Shown: piece after piece, positions 1 through 11,900 of the stretch
Position numbering within the stretch: the stretch's first letter is position 1
How the letters are laid out: every line of letters begins with the position of its first letter
DNA from: Polytrichum commune
Lineage: Eukaryota; Streptophyta; Polytrichopsida; Polytrichales; Polytrichaceae
Length of the DNA stretch: 64,000 nucleotides
Assembly (NCBI GenBank): GCA_950295325.1
Contig: OX485806.1
Location: 5,206,001 to 5,270,000 of the forward strand
Direction of reading: 5' to 3'
Translations under genes and position numbers: made by a program
The notes under the pieces: generated by a model
The model's input: only the letters and a program-made list of their open reading frames with translations
What the model was told of the DNA's origin: nothing
Database searches by the model: none

Positions 1-1239
1 ATTGCTGATCAGAGGGAACCAACGCATGCCCTCGAAATTATTGCTCCTTGGGTCGATGTTGATGAGCTTGCACACTGAGCTGGCAGGGAGTGTACGCACA
101 AACTTCTTCACAGCTATCTCGAGAGGCTCATTTGGTAAACTCGAAATGCTGTTGATGCCGTAAAGCCCGTACACACTGTTTAGCTTGTCATTAATCTCCT
201 TACACCCCCGGTTCCCTATCTCTGAGAATATACTTGTCAATTCCCATCCAAACTCGGTCTCCTTGAGCATCGAGAGCAAATTCTGAATAAGCAACAAAAC
301 TCCCAAAATGCTTACAATCTCAAAGTGCGTCATCTCGGATGCGTCCCTCCGCAACAAACACGCCTCCACCAAGTGCGCATACACAGACGCCGAATTTTCA
401 AACACCGAAAACGCGTTGTTGTTGTCGTCTTTTTCTTCCTCGATCGCAAACACACACGTGCTGCTGAGCATGTGTTCTTGGAACGTCCACGCGCGAGTGA
501 ACCATCTGGGCATCGTAACCTCGTCTGTGAAATCTTCAACTATCTGTTTCTCCATGCCAAGAATCACGAAGCAGAGGCTAGAGTTTGAGTAATAGATTCC
601 CATCCACCCTAGCTCCGATTTCACCATGTTGCTGTTATATTGCGGTATGCAGAGAGCATCTATCCAAACAAACCGCTCATTACATGTGTGGAGTAGCAAT
701 TCCAGAACCTTCAAGTAACCTGAACTATCAACACAAGAGCTAGAGAGAGATGATATTAGGGCAGGATGTTCTTCCAGCACAGTTGACGCCGGCGCTTTGT
801 CTAAACCTCTGGCTATGGCGGATCTCTCTGCTTCCCTTCGAAACCGCTCTCCCCAAGCTTGCCAACAATAGGAGAGCGCTATGTAGTCTCTGGATTGATC
901 CCCCATTCTAACTACTTCGATTAACCCCTTCGCGCAGCTAGACCATATGTCTACTACAAATGTGGGAGTGCCACGGTCTATGTTGCGGGTTAATTCCTTG
1001 TTCATCTCTTTCACATATGGGTTGTCACGACGGTGTGCGAATAGAGGAATTTGCAGCATATGCAGGCAATAAGTTTTCGGAGAACATTGCTCATCGCCCT
1101 CCACTCCGTCCATGTTATATGGCACTTGCTTAAATGACAATTTCCCAACAACATTGTGGAGTGTGCTATGGACATCTATGTGACTGCTAATGTAAGTGCT
1201 GCAATCTGATGTAGAATTGTTGTATCTACGCACCTTCAT
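1..1239 (-). CDS. HET-domain protein, 5' part (cut by window edge)
   Basis: The minus strand is open for 413 codons from an ATG at 1239 to base 1 and continues outside. The ATG is the first after an in-frame TAA 33 nt upstream. Three signatures of the heterokaryon-incompatibility (HET) domain occur in order: YIALSYCW (residues 119-126), FVWIDALCIPQ (190-200) and RWFTRAWTFQEH (245-256), with GIYYSNSSLCFVILG between the last two, matching the usual 'IY..A..V...LG' stretch. About 115 residues precede the domain. In fungi HET domains trigger cell death after non-self recognition; in plants they are known only as predicted genes, so any role in defence or recognition is inference. There is no frameshift or stop, and the codons look coding, so I regard it as a live gene. 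It diverges from the HET gene at 50351 beyond these motifs. Confidence 0.85.
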   Translation of the reverse strand, partial: MKVRRYNNSTSDCSTYISSHIDVHSTLHNVVGKLSFKQVPYNMDGVEGDEQCSPKTYCLHMLQIPLFAHRRDNPYVKEMNKELTRNIDRGTPTFVVDIWSSCAKGLIEVVRMGDQSRDYIALSYCWQAWGERFRREAERSAIARGLDKAPASTVLEEHPALISSLSSSCVDSSGYLKVLELLLHTCNERFVWIDALCIPQYNSNMVKSELGWMGIYYSNSSLCFVILGMEKQIVEDFTDEVTMPRWFTRAWTFQEHMLSSTCVFAIEEEKDDNNNAFSVFENSASVYAHLVEACLLRRDASEMTHFEIVSILGVLLLIQNLLSMLKETEFGWELTSIFSEIGNRGCKEINDKLNSVYGLYGINSISSLPNEPLEIAVKKFVRTLPASSVCKLINIDPRSNNFEGMRWFPLISN

Positions 1240-1900
1240 CTTGCACACTAACAATTGCAATGGCCACAATTACCGCTATCCTTGAATCTCTGCCGTGATG
1301 GTACAGATGAAGAACGACGAAGTTTGAGTACGAGGGGTTACAGTCTTCGAGGTTTTGGTATGCCACAAACCCTTAGGTTCCATACCTTAAAACCTTCAGG
1401 AGGCTCCAGGTAAAGAAAGTCAACGTCGTGGAACCCCTGCTCATCTTCCCCGTTTTAATCCAACGGAAGTCCTCGCTTGTATGAGGAGCTTCGATACTGC
1501 AAACTTCTGAACACGGTTTCGTGCGGTGTTCTATTCGATCGAAGCACATTCACTCCGTCCATGTCATATGGCACTTGGTTGAATGTCAATATCTCCACAG
1601 CATTTTTATACGAAGCGTGCTATGGACATCTATGTGACTGCTGCAATCTGACGTAGGCTTGTTATTTCTACGCACCTTCATGTTTTACACTAACAAGAGC
1701 TATGGCCACCATTACCGATGTCCTTGAATCTCTGCCGCGATGGAACAGATGCTAGTTCATAAAGAACGGCGTTCCAGGTAAAGAAAGTCAACGTCGTAGA
1801 AACCCTATTCGTCTTCCCCGTTTCAATCGAACGGAAACCCTAGCTTGTATGGGGAGCTTCGATACTGTGCGAGTTCTGTTCGATCGAACCACAGGAAACC
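1081..1900. repeat. Tandem duplication of the HET gene 5' end
   Basis: Sequence around the HET start (about 1100-1300) recurs at about 1551-1760, and a GC-richer block at about 1390-1550 recurs at about 1770-1900. Shared words include CACTCCGTCCATGT, GCTATGGACATCTATGTGAC and CCAGGTAAAGAAAGTCAACG. The second copy keeps the region of the start codon but has short insertions and deletions, so it is a non-functional duplicate of promoter plus N-terminus. The duplicated DNA lies directly upstream of the minus-strand HET gene and may include its promoter. Confidence 0.7.
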
Positions 1901-1939
1901 AAGTGTACTATGCTGTGGGAGTATATAATGAAAGCATCC

Positions 1940-2335
1940 CTAAGTCTCAAGTCTTCTTTTGCATGCTTCACTAAAAGGAAGCCTTCCAACTGCCGTCAAG
2001 AGCTCTACGCTGTTGGTTGCTGTGCTCAACCCTCTAACGATTCTCCAATCGCAACTATCTCTTCAATTTCAGATCTGCTCCGAGAGGGTTTAGAGGGTTT
2101 GGTTGTGTGTTTTACCTAGGAGGCCAGGGTGCAAGAGGTGAACTAAGTTAGGCGAGTTTCAACTTCTCCAGTTTCGTGATAATCTCATCAAGTTGGAATC
2201 TGGTAGTCTCTTGCTTCCGTAGGATTGATCCACCGAGCGGATAGAATGTGGAGTGAAGATTATCAAAGGTTTTGGGTTGATTAATTTGCGTTCTTGAGGG
2301 GTTTTCTTTCCCTTCACTCGGTTCACGATCTAAGG
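1940..2335 (+). pseudogene. Relic of a HET-gene leader (homologous to 49738-50070)
   Basis: This stretch aligns with the region between the TATA box and start codon of the HET gene at 50351. Shared stretches include AGATCTGCTC(C/T)GAGAGGGTTTAGAG, CTCATCAAGTTGGAATCTGGT, GCGGATAGAATGTGGAGTG and CTTGAGGGGTTTTCT. Downstream there is no HET reading frame on this strand; the repeat array begins instead. I infer a third HET-type locus of which only the leader remains. Confidence 0.6.
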
Positions 2336-2599
2336 TGTATGTATGCGACTTAAGTGGTCACTTGTCCTATACGGTATTTTTAGGTTCCAAGTGGCCACTA
2401 GACCTCTAAAATTGGGCAATATCCGAACTTCAACAATGTCACCTACATATAGATCATGATAGGCATATATTCAACTTAGAACCTGTCATTCCTTAAACAC
2501 AATCTTGGTGGGTGAGGCACCAGAGGTAGGTAAAGGACTATACGTGCAGATGGGTTTTTCACGTAGGTAAAGTTTCCATTACCCGTTAATCTACGCTTC

Positions 2600-5500
2600 A
2601 CATAACAATTTATCCTGCGCTACGTTTACATCAAAGCTACCTGCAAGTTACCTTTAGGGTGGGCCCTGTAAGGAGGGATCCAAAAATCAAAGCATGCCGG
2701 TATGTGTACCCAGAGCACGGTATTCTTTAGTAAAAGGCGAAAGAACAGCTCGCTCTGTGCTGAGCACCCAGCTGATATCCTACTCTTTGCTCTCCACGAC
2801 ACTATGTACCATCTGAGTTGCAAAGTGCTTCCAAAACGATGTGGGAAGGATGATCAAACTTATTCTAAAGCAGGAACAAGCAGCTGAGGCGCACTGTAAA
2901 TGGAGACGTCGAATTTGGTGAATGAATATCCCTTGGCAGTAGCTAAACCTTTATCAACAGTACTTGAAAATGCTTCACAACATTGCCTCTCGATCGTTCA
3001 CTCCAAAGCACAATTTGAGAAATGTGTGCATCTCCATTCACATGTCTGCAGAGGATTGGTTATCAGCTACTACACAACCTACTCCATACTTTTCTAGCAG
3101 AAAACCGCTATTATAGCCATTGTCTAGTCGTCAATATAATTTTAAATCTGAAGGCAGTTTATGTTTCTTCGGTGGGCCCTGCGAGGGGCAATCCAAAAAT
3201 GGTATAAACCGGTAGGTGTACCCAGCGCACGGTATTCTTTAGTAAAAGGCGAAAGAATAGCTCGCTCTATGCTGAACAGCCGGCAGTTGTGTGATCCTTC
3301 GACGTTCGAGACAGTAAGTATTGTTGAGTTGCCAAAGCCTTGCCAGACGACGTGGGATATGTGATCCTCAGTTCGAATTGTGGATAAGGAAGCTTAATAA
3401 TCAGTGGATTGGTACGTACATTAAGACGCGGCACTCAGTGTTCTGTGTTACAGAGTAAAAATAATTTCTCACTTAAGTTTCTAGTGCTGGAAACCGCTGG
3501 AAGGTAACATCTGCATGTGATGATCAGACACTTCTACTGCAATTCTCTATTGTCTGCACACTTACTGGGATCCATTGAGGAATTCTTCGATGGTAGACAC
3601 GCTTGTCCGAACAATAAAGGGATGGTGTTCCGCAAGTAGATGACTACGTACATGTGCATTTAAAATGAGAGTAGTTGAGCTGGAGGTAAGGGGGCAGAAT
3701 GTTGTTGTAAGCAGCCTCATTCTGAATGCAAAACATTATACCCCTTCAGACCTCTTCCAGAGAAGGAAATTGGCAGAGATTGCCATTATTAGAGAGAGAG
3801 GCGAGAAACTTTTAATTTCTTTCTGCTGGATGTAATGCCTTGAAGCCGGAAAATCATGCCGTGAACTCTGTCTGGAATGGTTGCTTGCCGGTAAGGATTT
3901 ATCGACACTTAATCGAGCTCTTGCGAAGCCCTGCTGATGGCAGACACCTGACAAATTGTGAATTGCACATAGTAGCTGCAGGATGCTTGCCATCAATCAC
4001 AATACGAATTGCACTCCTTTGTAGATTTTCACAGAGCATTTTTCACTTTAGTCTGCAGCAGCTGTTGCAGTTTCAAGCAATCGTGCCAAGACACTTAACA
4101 ATGATAAACCAAATACACCTTTACTAGGGATCCGAATGAACTACCTTCGGCAATCAAAAGTTGGCTTCAAAATACAACTTAGAATTTTTTTTTGGGGCCC
4201 GTGAGAAGCATTCCAAAAATTAGGTTACACCGGTAAGTGTACCCAGAGCACGGTATTCTTTAGTAAAAGGCGAAAGAATAGTTCACTCTGTGCTGAACAC
4301 CCGGCTGCTGTATAGCTCCTAAACATCCGAGACAATATGTATCCCTGAGTTGCGAAAGCTTTGCCAGACAACGTGGGATATTTGATCCTTTCCAATTGTG
4401 AACATGGAAGCTGAATTATCACAGTGGATTGGTACATTAACTCCGGGCAACTGGTGTTCTAATTAGAATTGCTACACTGTTTCTTTTAATGGGAAACCGT
4501 GAAAGGTAACATCTACATGTGATGATCAGAAACTACTGTGTGCCAGTTTGCGTTCAATGTTTATCGTGGACACGCTTACTGGGATCCATTAAGGAATTCT
4601 TTGATCCGAGACACGCTTGTCCAAACACTAAAGAGATGGTGTTCAAGTATTTGAATGAGTACTAGACATGTGTTCATGTTGAAGTCATGGAGGAGTAGAG
4701 CTGCAGGCAGAGGGCAGAAGGTTATTGTAGGAAGCCACAATTTGAATGCAAAGTGTTATATCCATTTAGACCTCATTCAGAGAAGGAAAGTGGCAGTCAA
4801 TTGCATCATATTAAGAGAGGGCGGCGATAGAGGAAAAATCAAAATTAATCGCTCTCTGCTGGATGGAATGCCTCGAAGGCAGAAAGGCATGCCCATGACT
4901 ACCGTGTGTCGCAATAATTTATGGTTGCCGCTACGAATTCGTCGACACTTAATCGTCCGCTTGCGAAACCCTGATATAATATGAATATTGAGAAGTGCAC
5001 TTATGAGCTGCAAGAACCTTGCCATCTCTCACACCAAGTGCACTTCTATGTTTTTCCATATGTTTTTCCATTTCAGTCTTTACTGCAGCTGCTTGCTTCG
5101 CGCAGCGTATTATGAAAAGTAACCCTCATTGTATCAATATAACGTTCACCGGAGACATGAAAGGACAAAGATGCTGAGTACTTATTACGTAAGGTAGTAA
5201 TTAAAATGCATTTTAGAATTGCTTGTTAGGCCCCGTGGAGGGCATTCCATTAGGGTATGCCGCTGAGTGTACACAGCGCACGGTGTTCTTTAGTAAAAAG
5301 CGAAAGAATAATCCGCTCTGTGCTGAGTACACGGCTGATGTCTAATTGTACAACATCCGGGACAACATGTATTGTTGAGTGGCCAAAGCCTTGCCAGACG
5401 ACGTGGGATATGTGGTCTTTCCGAATTGTGAACATTCGAAGCTGATTTATCCCAGTGGATAAGTACATTAACTCGGGGGAAGTCGGGGTTCTGTGACAGC

Positions 5501-8500
5501 ATAGAATCGCTCTCTTAAATTTAGTGTATTGAGAAACAGCGAAAACAACTGTACCGGCTTGCAATTGTGAACTCGCTTACTGGGATTCATTAAGGACTCC
5601 TTTGATAGTAGACACGCTTGTCCAAGGAAAAAAAGTAACGGTGTTCAAATGACCAGGTGTGTGTTCATGTTAAGGCAGAGACGACTAGAACTGCAGGCAA
5701 AGGGGAGAACGTTATTGTAAGCAACCGCAATCCGAATGCGAAATTCTAGGCCCATTTAGGTGTCTTTCAGAGAAGGACAGTGGCAGCCAATGCCGCCATA
5801 ATAAAAGGAGAAAGCGAGAGAGAAAGAAAGAAAAACTGAAACATCAGTTTGATATAATGCTTTCGATGTCGGAAAGGCATGCCCAGAACTTTGCCTTGAA
5901 TGCTTGGTTGCCGCTGAGGGTAATTTGATCGACACTTAATCGTGCGCTTGCGAAGCCCTGCTGATTGCAGAAACCTGACATATTGTGAATTGCACATAGT
6001 AGCTGCAAGGTGCTTTTGCCATCTCTCACGACACGAAGTGCACTCCTATGAAAATTTGCATATAACATTGCTCAGTACAGACTGCAGCAGATGTAAAACA
6101 TTTTGACCAAGACTACATAGACACCTATCTCATTACATCAAAATTAGGTTCGCTTGGGATCCTGAATAAAACTCCTGATAAGTACGCATGTGGGTGCAAA
6201 AGGCATTAAGATGCAATTTAGAGTTATTTCTTCAGCCCCGTGAGAGGCAATTCAAATTTAGGCAATACCAGTACGTTTACCCAGCGCAGGGTATTAATTA
6301 GTAATAGGCGAAAGAACAATTCCCTGTGTGCTGAGCACCCGATTGATCTCCAAATCTCTTAAGTCCAAGACACTATGTATCATTCGAGTTGAACAATCCT
6401 TCCAAACGGTGTGGGAAGGATGATCGAACTCACTCCAAGCAGGAGCAACCTGTGGAGAGGAAGTTGAATGTGAATGAAACCCCTTGGAGAGTAGCTAAAT
6501 CTTGATCAGCACTGTTTTTGAATGCTTCAAGCTGATATAATGCCTCTGGATCGCACATTCCGAATCTCCATTTGAGAACGTCATATTGTACTGCAACATC
6601 CTCCCGATCAACCATGCAAATCTCAATCGCATGTCTGAAGAGGTTTCATTCTTGGCTGCTGGAAAGCCTTGTCTACACAGAACACCGCTAACATAGCCAG
6701 AATCTTGGCGTCATATTTCATTAGAATCTGAAAGCAGTTTAGGTTTCTTTGGTGGACCCTGCGAGGGGCAATTAAAAAATTGGGCATTCCAGAAGGTCCA
6801 CTCAGCGCACGGTATTTTTAGTAAAAGACGAAGGAATAGTTCGCTCTGTGCTGAGCACCCAGCTGCTATACAACTCGCAGAGATCCGAGACAGTATGTAT
6901 CGTTGAGTTGCCAAAGCCTTGCCAGACGACGTGGGATATGCGATCCTTAATTCGAAGTGTGGATATGGAAGCTGAATAATCACAGTAGGATGGTTCATCC
7001 ACTCGGGGAACTCGGTCTTGTTTGTAATAGAGCACAATTGCTCACAGCTTTTTAAGACTCTTGTATCCGGAAATGGCGAAAGGTAACATCTCCGTATGAT
7101 GATCAGAAACTACTTCTCTGTAGCAGCTTGCCATTCTTTGTTGCCTGCTCGCTTACCGGGAATCATTGAGGATTTCTTGGCAGCTTGTCCAAAAAATAAA
7201 TCTGAGAAGGTGTTCTGCAAGCGATCAAATGAGTACGTATGTGTTCATTAATATAATCATGTTTAGTTCCAGAGGAGTAGAGCTGGCAGAGGGCAGAATG
7301 TTCTTCGGAGCAGCCGCAATCTGAATGCAAGTTGTTATATCCACGTAGACCTCTTTAGAAAAGGAATTAGTTCAATGCCATCATAAGAGGGGGAGGCGAC
7401 GGAAAACGATTAATTTGTTTCTGGAAAATATAGTGCCTCAAAGCTGGTAAGAGTAATTTGATCGACACTTAATCGTGCGCTTGCGAAGCCCTGCTGAATT
7501 ACACACAGTAGGTGCAAGATGCTTGCCTTCTCTTACGAGATTCAAAGTAGATTTTCACATAACATTGTTCACTTCAGTCTCGAACAGCTATTGCAGTTTC
7601 GAGCGGGATTACCTAGATACCTATCTCTCATTATATCAAATTTCCGTTCACCAGGGTCCAACTTCATCTCCCTTTGTTACCCACAAGTTGGACTGCTATC
7701 ATTACTTGAACGCAATTTGAAATTCATTGTTGGGCCCCGTGAGAGGCATTCCAAAAATTAAGGTATACCGGTAAATGTACCCAGCGCACGGTATTCTTTA
7801 GTAAAAGGCGAAAGAACAGTTCGCTCTGTGCTAAGCACCCGGCTTGATATCCCACTCCTTCAATCCTAAGACACTATGTATCGTTTGAGTTGAAAAGTGC
7901 CACCAAACGATGTGGGAAGGATGATCAAACTCATTCTAAGCAGGAATAAGCTGAGGGGCACCCAAGTGGGGACGTCGAATTAATTGAATGAATGAATCCC
8001 CCTTGGGGAGTAAGTAGCCAACCCTTGATCGGCAGGTTTTCTAATTGCTTCAAGCAGATATTTTCTTTGGATCGTGCACTCCGAAGCCTCACTTGAGAAG
8101 TTCATATATTGGTGCAGCATCCTGAGGCTCGTCATCAATCATGTGAATGTCAACTCATGTTTGAGTAGGATCAATTGTTGGCTCCTAGAAACCTTATAAT
8201 CAAAGCCCTGCTTTGTACACTGGCTCGCAATTCAAGAAGACCGCTACAATATACAACTATGATCTCGTAGTCAGACAATTTCAATTCTGAAAGCAATTTT
8301 GATTTCTTCGGTGGGCCCCGCGAGGGGCAATCCAAAAAATAGATTACGCCGGTAACTGTACCCAGCGCACGGTATTCTTTAGTAAAAGGCGAAAGAATAG
8401 TTCGCTCTGTGCTGAGCACCCGACTGATATCCTACTCTTCCAATTCCAAGACACTATGTACCATCTGAGTTGGAAAGTGCTTCCAAACGATGTGGGAAGG

Positions 8501-10080
8501 ATGATCCAACTCACTCTAAGCAGGAGCAAGCTGAGGCGCACCCAAGTGGAGACGTCGAATTAGGTGAATGAATCTCCCTTGGGGAGTAGATAGACCTTGA
8601 TCTGCAGATTTTTTAAATGCTTCAACCAGATATTTTCTCTGGATTGTACACTTAGGATCCCCATTTGAGAATTTCATATATTGCTCCAACACCCTTCATA
8701 TGAGAATTTCGTGTATTGCTACAACATATATTGTGCATCTCAAGCTTATGTTTGAATTGGTCCGATTCTTAGCTTCTGGTGACCCACAATTAAAGCCCTG
8801 CTTCTACTCTGCTACTACATTCAAAAAATATTTTCTCGTCACTGCAAACTGCACTATGAAAGCAATTTAGGATTCTTCGGTGGGCCCTCGGAAGGGCAAT
8901 CCAAAAATGGGGTATGCCGGTAGATGTACTCAGCGCACGGTATTCTTTAGTAAAAGGCGAAAGAATAGTTCGCTCTGAGCTGGGCACTCGACAGATGTGT
9001 AACTATTCAGCATCCGACACACTATGTATCCCGGAGTTGCCGAAGCCACGCCAGACGACGTGGGATATGTGATCCTTTCGAACTCTGAACATGGAGGCTC
9101 AATTATCACATCATTGGTGCAACTAACTCGGGGCACTCGTTGTTCCGGTGCAACAGAGTAGGTAAATTTGCTCTCTTAAATTTGCAGCATTGATAAAATG
9201 GTGGTCAGAAACTACTGTGCACCAGCTTGCAGTTGTCTATTGTCTACACGCTTACTGGGATTCAGTAAGGAACTCTTTGATAGTAGACACGTTTGTCCCA
9301 AACCCTAAGGAGATGGTGTTCGGCAAGTAATTGAATGAGTAGGTATGTGTTCATGTTCAGTTAGAGAGAAGGACTAGAGCTGCAGGCAGAGGACAGAATG
9401 TCATTGTAAGTAAGAAGCCACGATCTGAATGCAAATCGTCAGCTCCATTTAGACCTCTTTAAGAACAGGAAGTAAGTATCAGCTAATGCCATCATAAAAG
9501 AGGGAGGGTAGCTGGGAAACAAACTCCTTCCTTCTGTCCGGAAACGTATGGCTAGGAGTACTACTATGTCTTCCTTGAATCCTTGGTTGCCGCTAAGAAT
9601 TGGTCGACACTCAATCGTCCGCTTGCCAAGCCCTCATGTCAGAAATATGAGAATTGCACAGACTAGCTGCGAGATGTTTGCACCCATCTCTCATTGAACC
9701 GAACTAGTTCCATAAGAATTTTCATATGACATTGTTCACTTCATGAGTCTGTCCATCAGCTGCTGCAGGATTTTTTAGACTCTCCTCACATCATGATTCC
9801 GTTCACCAGGGATCCCAAAGAAGACCCTTGCTATGAACACTTGTATAATATGCAATTTAAGATTGTTTGTTGTGGTCCGTGAGACTGGAGGCGACCCAGT
9901 ATTATAGTATGCTGGTAAGTGTACTCAGTGCCGCATGGTATTCTTTAGTAAAAGGCGAGAGAATAGTTCGCTTTGTGCTGAGCACCCGGCTGATGTATGA
10001 AGAGTTTTGTAGCTCCGAGACACTAAGGTGTGTGGGTGTTATTTGGTTCATTTTTCATGTTCTCCAACTTCTATAGATTA
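2600..10080. repeat. Array of alternating X and Y repeats with a conserved hairpin core
   Basis: Ten copies of a GGTGGGCCC...GGCAATCCAAAAAT block, each followed by a core of about 70 bp, occur with core hairpins near 2721, 3233, 4253, 5284, 6291 (degenerate), 6812, 7792, 8373, 8941 and 9939. Two kinds of sequence follow the core: X (about 510-580 bp, containing GATGTGGGAAGGATGATC) and Y (about 1 kb, containing CCAGACGACGTGGGATATG). The order is X Y Y Y X Y X X Y and a partial copy. Copies differ by many substitutions and indels, so the array is old, yet the core has stayed much more alike than its flanks. No intact gene is seen; short open frames here reflect the core. Confidence 0.75.
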
Positions 10081-10359
10081 GATTTACACAACAAAACTTG
10101 TATTACATTAGCAAATCTAAGATGAAACATATACAAAAAACTGGATTGAAAATTGGACCTCCCCTTAATTATTTAGTTATGCTTATCGGAAGTGCATGTT
10201 TGTTGATTTCTTAATTGGATACATAGGTCCTCCTAGTTGTGTTTATACCAATCAAATAATAGGGATCTAATTGAGAAAACGAGTTACTAAAGACCCACAT
10301 ACTTTATGTACCGTTTTGAGTTGAGAAAGCATTGCCAAGTGGTGTGGGTTATATGGTCA
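6421..10359. repeat. Recent 3.94-kb duplication, copy 1 (partner 53879-57817)
   Basis: Every landmark inside this interval recurs exactly 47458 bases further on, so the two copies have no net length difference over 3939 bp, and all stretches I compared are identical. The left break is sharp (GGAAGGA then TGATCGAAC here; CATGG then TTGATCGAAC in the partner). At the right the identity changes to a diverged homology that continues for about 145 bp. The block covers the last four and a half repeat units of the array. It has no terminal repeats and no target-site duplication, so it is not a simple transposon. Confidence 0.9.
6430..6615 (-). pseudogene. Decayed exon-like segment in X repeat
   Basis: The minus strand reads through about 60 codons containing VLKWRFG, then LEAFKNSADQDLATLQGVSF. 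The matching place in the X copies near 8600, 8020 and 2960 gives EAFKKSADQGL, EAIRKPADQGLAT and EAFSSTVDKGLAT, with stops and frameshifts around them. Agreement at the protein level in diverged copies suggests descent from one coding exon. The parent gene is unknown to me; the HET family nearby is a possible but unproved source. The same segment recurs at 53888-54073. Confidence 0.4.
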
Positions 10360-10505
10360 CCGACTCTTCCATGGACAAATCAATGGGGACGACAATAAGC
10401 ATTGGATCGGGTTGCCATACTCATGGTCACTTCATACATGAGCCAAGGGTTGTGACCATGCAATTGTAAGTTTGGCCCTTAATTCTCATCCGAAGGTTGT
10501 ACCAC
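10100..10505. other. Spacer; its right part is homologous to 57818-57965
   Basis: No gene is seen. From 10360 to about 10505 the sequence matches 57818-57965 at clearly lower identity than the block to its left (for example ACAAATCAATGGGGACGACA is shared, with many scattered differences). This is where the 3.94-kb identity ends. Confidence 0.6.
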
Positions 10506-10521
10506 TAACATGATGTACTGA

Positions 10522-10566
10522 AATTTGTGTCAAGCCTACCTCTTGAAGGTGGACTTGACACAAATT
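10522..10566. repeat. Perfect 13-bp inverted repeat
   Basis: AATTTGTGTCAAG (10522-10534) is followed after 19 bp by its exact complement CTTGACACAAATT (10554-10566). It lies 18 bp inside the left edge of the 7.3 kb that is absent from the paralogous block at 57.96 kb. It may be a subterminal hairpin of that insertion, but no matching far end was recognised. Confidence 0.5.
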
Positions 10567-11900
10567 CTAGCAGACCATGAGACAATATTTCTAGTCTACC
10601 ATGTAGGAACCCATGTAGATTGTTCATCCATGCATGATAAATTCTTTGGGCCCTTAAACCTTCACCTTCTAGTGTGAAGTGAAATTGGACAGTATCTACT
10701 TTTTTTTGACCAATGAGGGATCTTAGAATGGATTGGTCATGGGCCTTTGGTCTTATCTGTGAAGTGGCCCTCAAAACATTGCTTGATTAGACAACCCAAC
10801 TACAATGGAATGCCTATATAAAACACCTTAGAATTTGTGAACTTGGTGGAATCCAAGATTTTTGTGTTGCAGGGTAAGTTAAAGCTATGAGCATAACTTA
10901 GCATAGCATGGCATACAATGGGTGGTGACGACATATCCATGTCAAGATAGGTCATAAATTCATACACCTTGTTGTCACCATGTTCATTGTCACAATGTAC
11001 TCTTCAAGGACGCAAATTGGACTAACAACAGACCAATTGAGGCAAATTGAACTCTTGAACTAGACAAATTTTCCCTTGGACCTTACTTTGAACCAAACTT
11101 TAAGTAATTCTCCAAAACATGAGCTCCACTTCTTGGTTTGGACCGTTTAATTTAGTGTATCCATCCAAAATGATGTCATGTAGGAGACACGTTACTTTAC
11201 CTCTTTTTGGTCTTGGACCCTCATCTAAAGGCCTTTGGTCCAATTTACACCTCTTGACCAATAAAATTGCTCATTTTGTTGGACCCTCCGCTAATTATTG
11301 TTCATCCACCAATAGGGAACGTGAGTTGGGTTTAGACCGTCATGAGACAGCTGATGTTAGTTTAGTTGTACCGGTGGGGTAAGCTAAGGACATCGCTTGT
11401 CTAAACAACATGATTCCACGGAACTAAACGGCTCCAGGTTCTTCACATCAAGATCAATCTAAAATCGAGGCGACAAGCCAATGAAATGAATAACCACTTG
11501 GATTAAAAAACACACAATGATCCGTTGAAACAAAACTAGCCCATGACTAAGGGGATCAGTGAATATGGTTATGATACCAAGGAAGGTGAAACATTTTAGA
11601 AGCTCGGGGCATAAATAATGGATCGACGTCAACCAAAGTCGCAACCACAACATGAGACCCCAAATACAAGGAAACGAGAAGTTGGAAGAAAAGACTGAAA
11701 ATACCCCCTTTCATCTAAGGGGAGAGAGACTAAATGTAATCTAGGAGTAGGAAGGGACAAAGAGAGCTAGAGCAAGGACTAATTTATAGTATGAATAGTC
11801 GGAAGATAAAAGAAAGTGGCTAATAAAAGCTAAGTGGAGAATGCAAGAAATGAAGTGAAATGGAACCCGGGGAAATAGCACGGCTTGACAACTGAGATGA
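10567..11900. other. Intergenic, no gene recognised
   Basis: AT-rich unique-looking sequence. Short open frames have no recognisable motifs. From about 11450 it grades into the A-rich, codon-like sequence of the decayed LINE. Confidence 0.5.

Noticed and set aside
10503-10520. CACTA at the left joint suggested a CACTA transposon
   Set aside because: The right joint does not end in TAGTG and no 3-bp duplication is present; CACTA appears in the same orientation at both joints.
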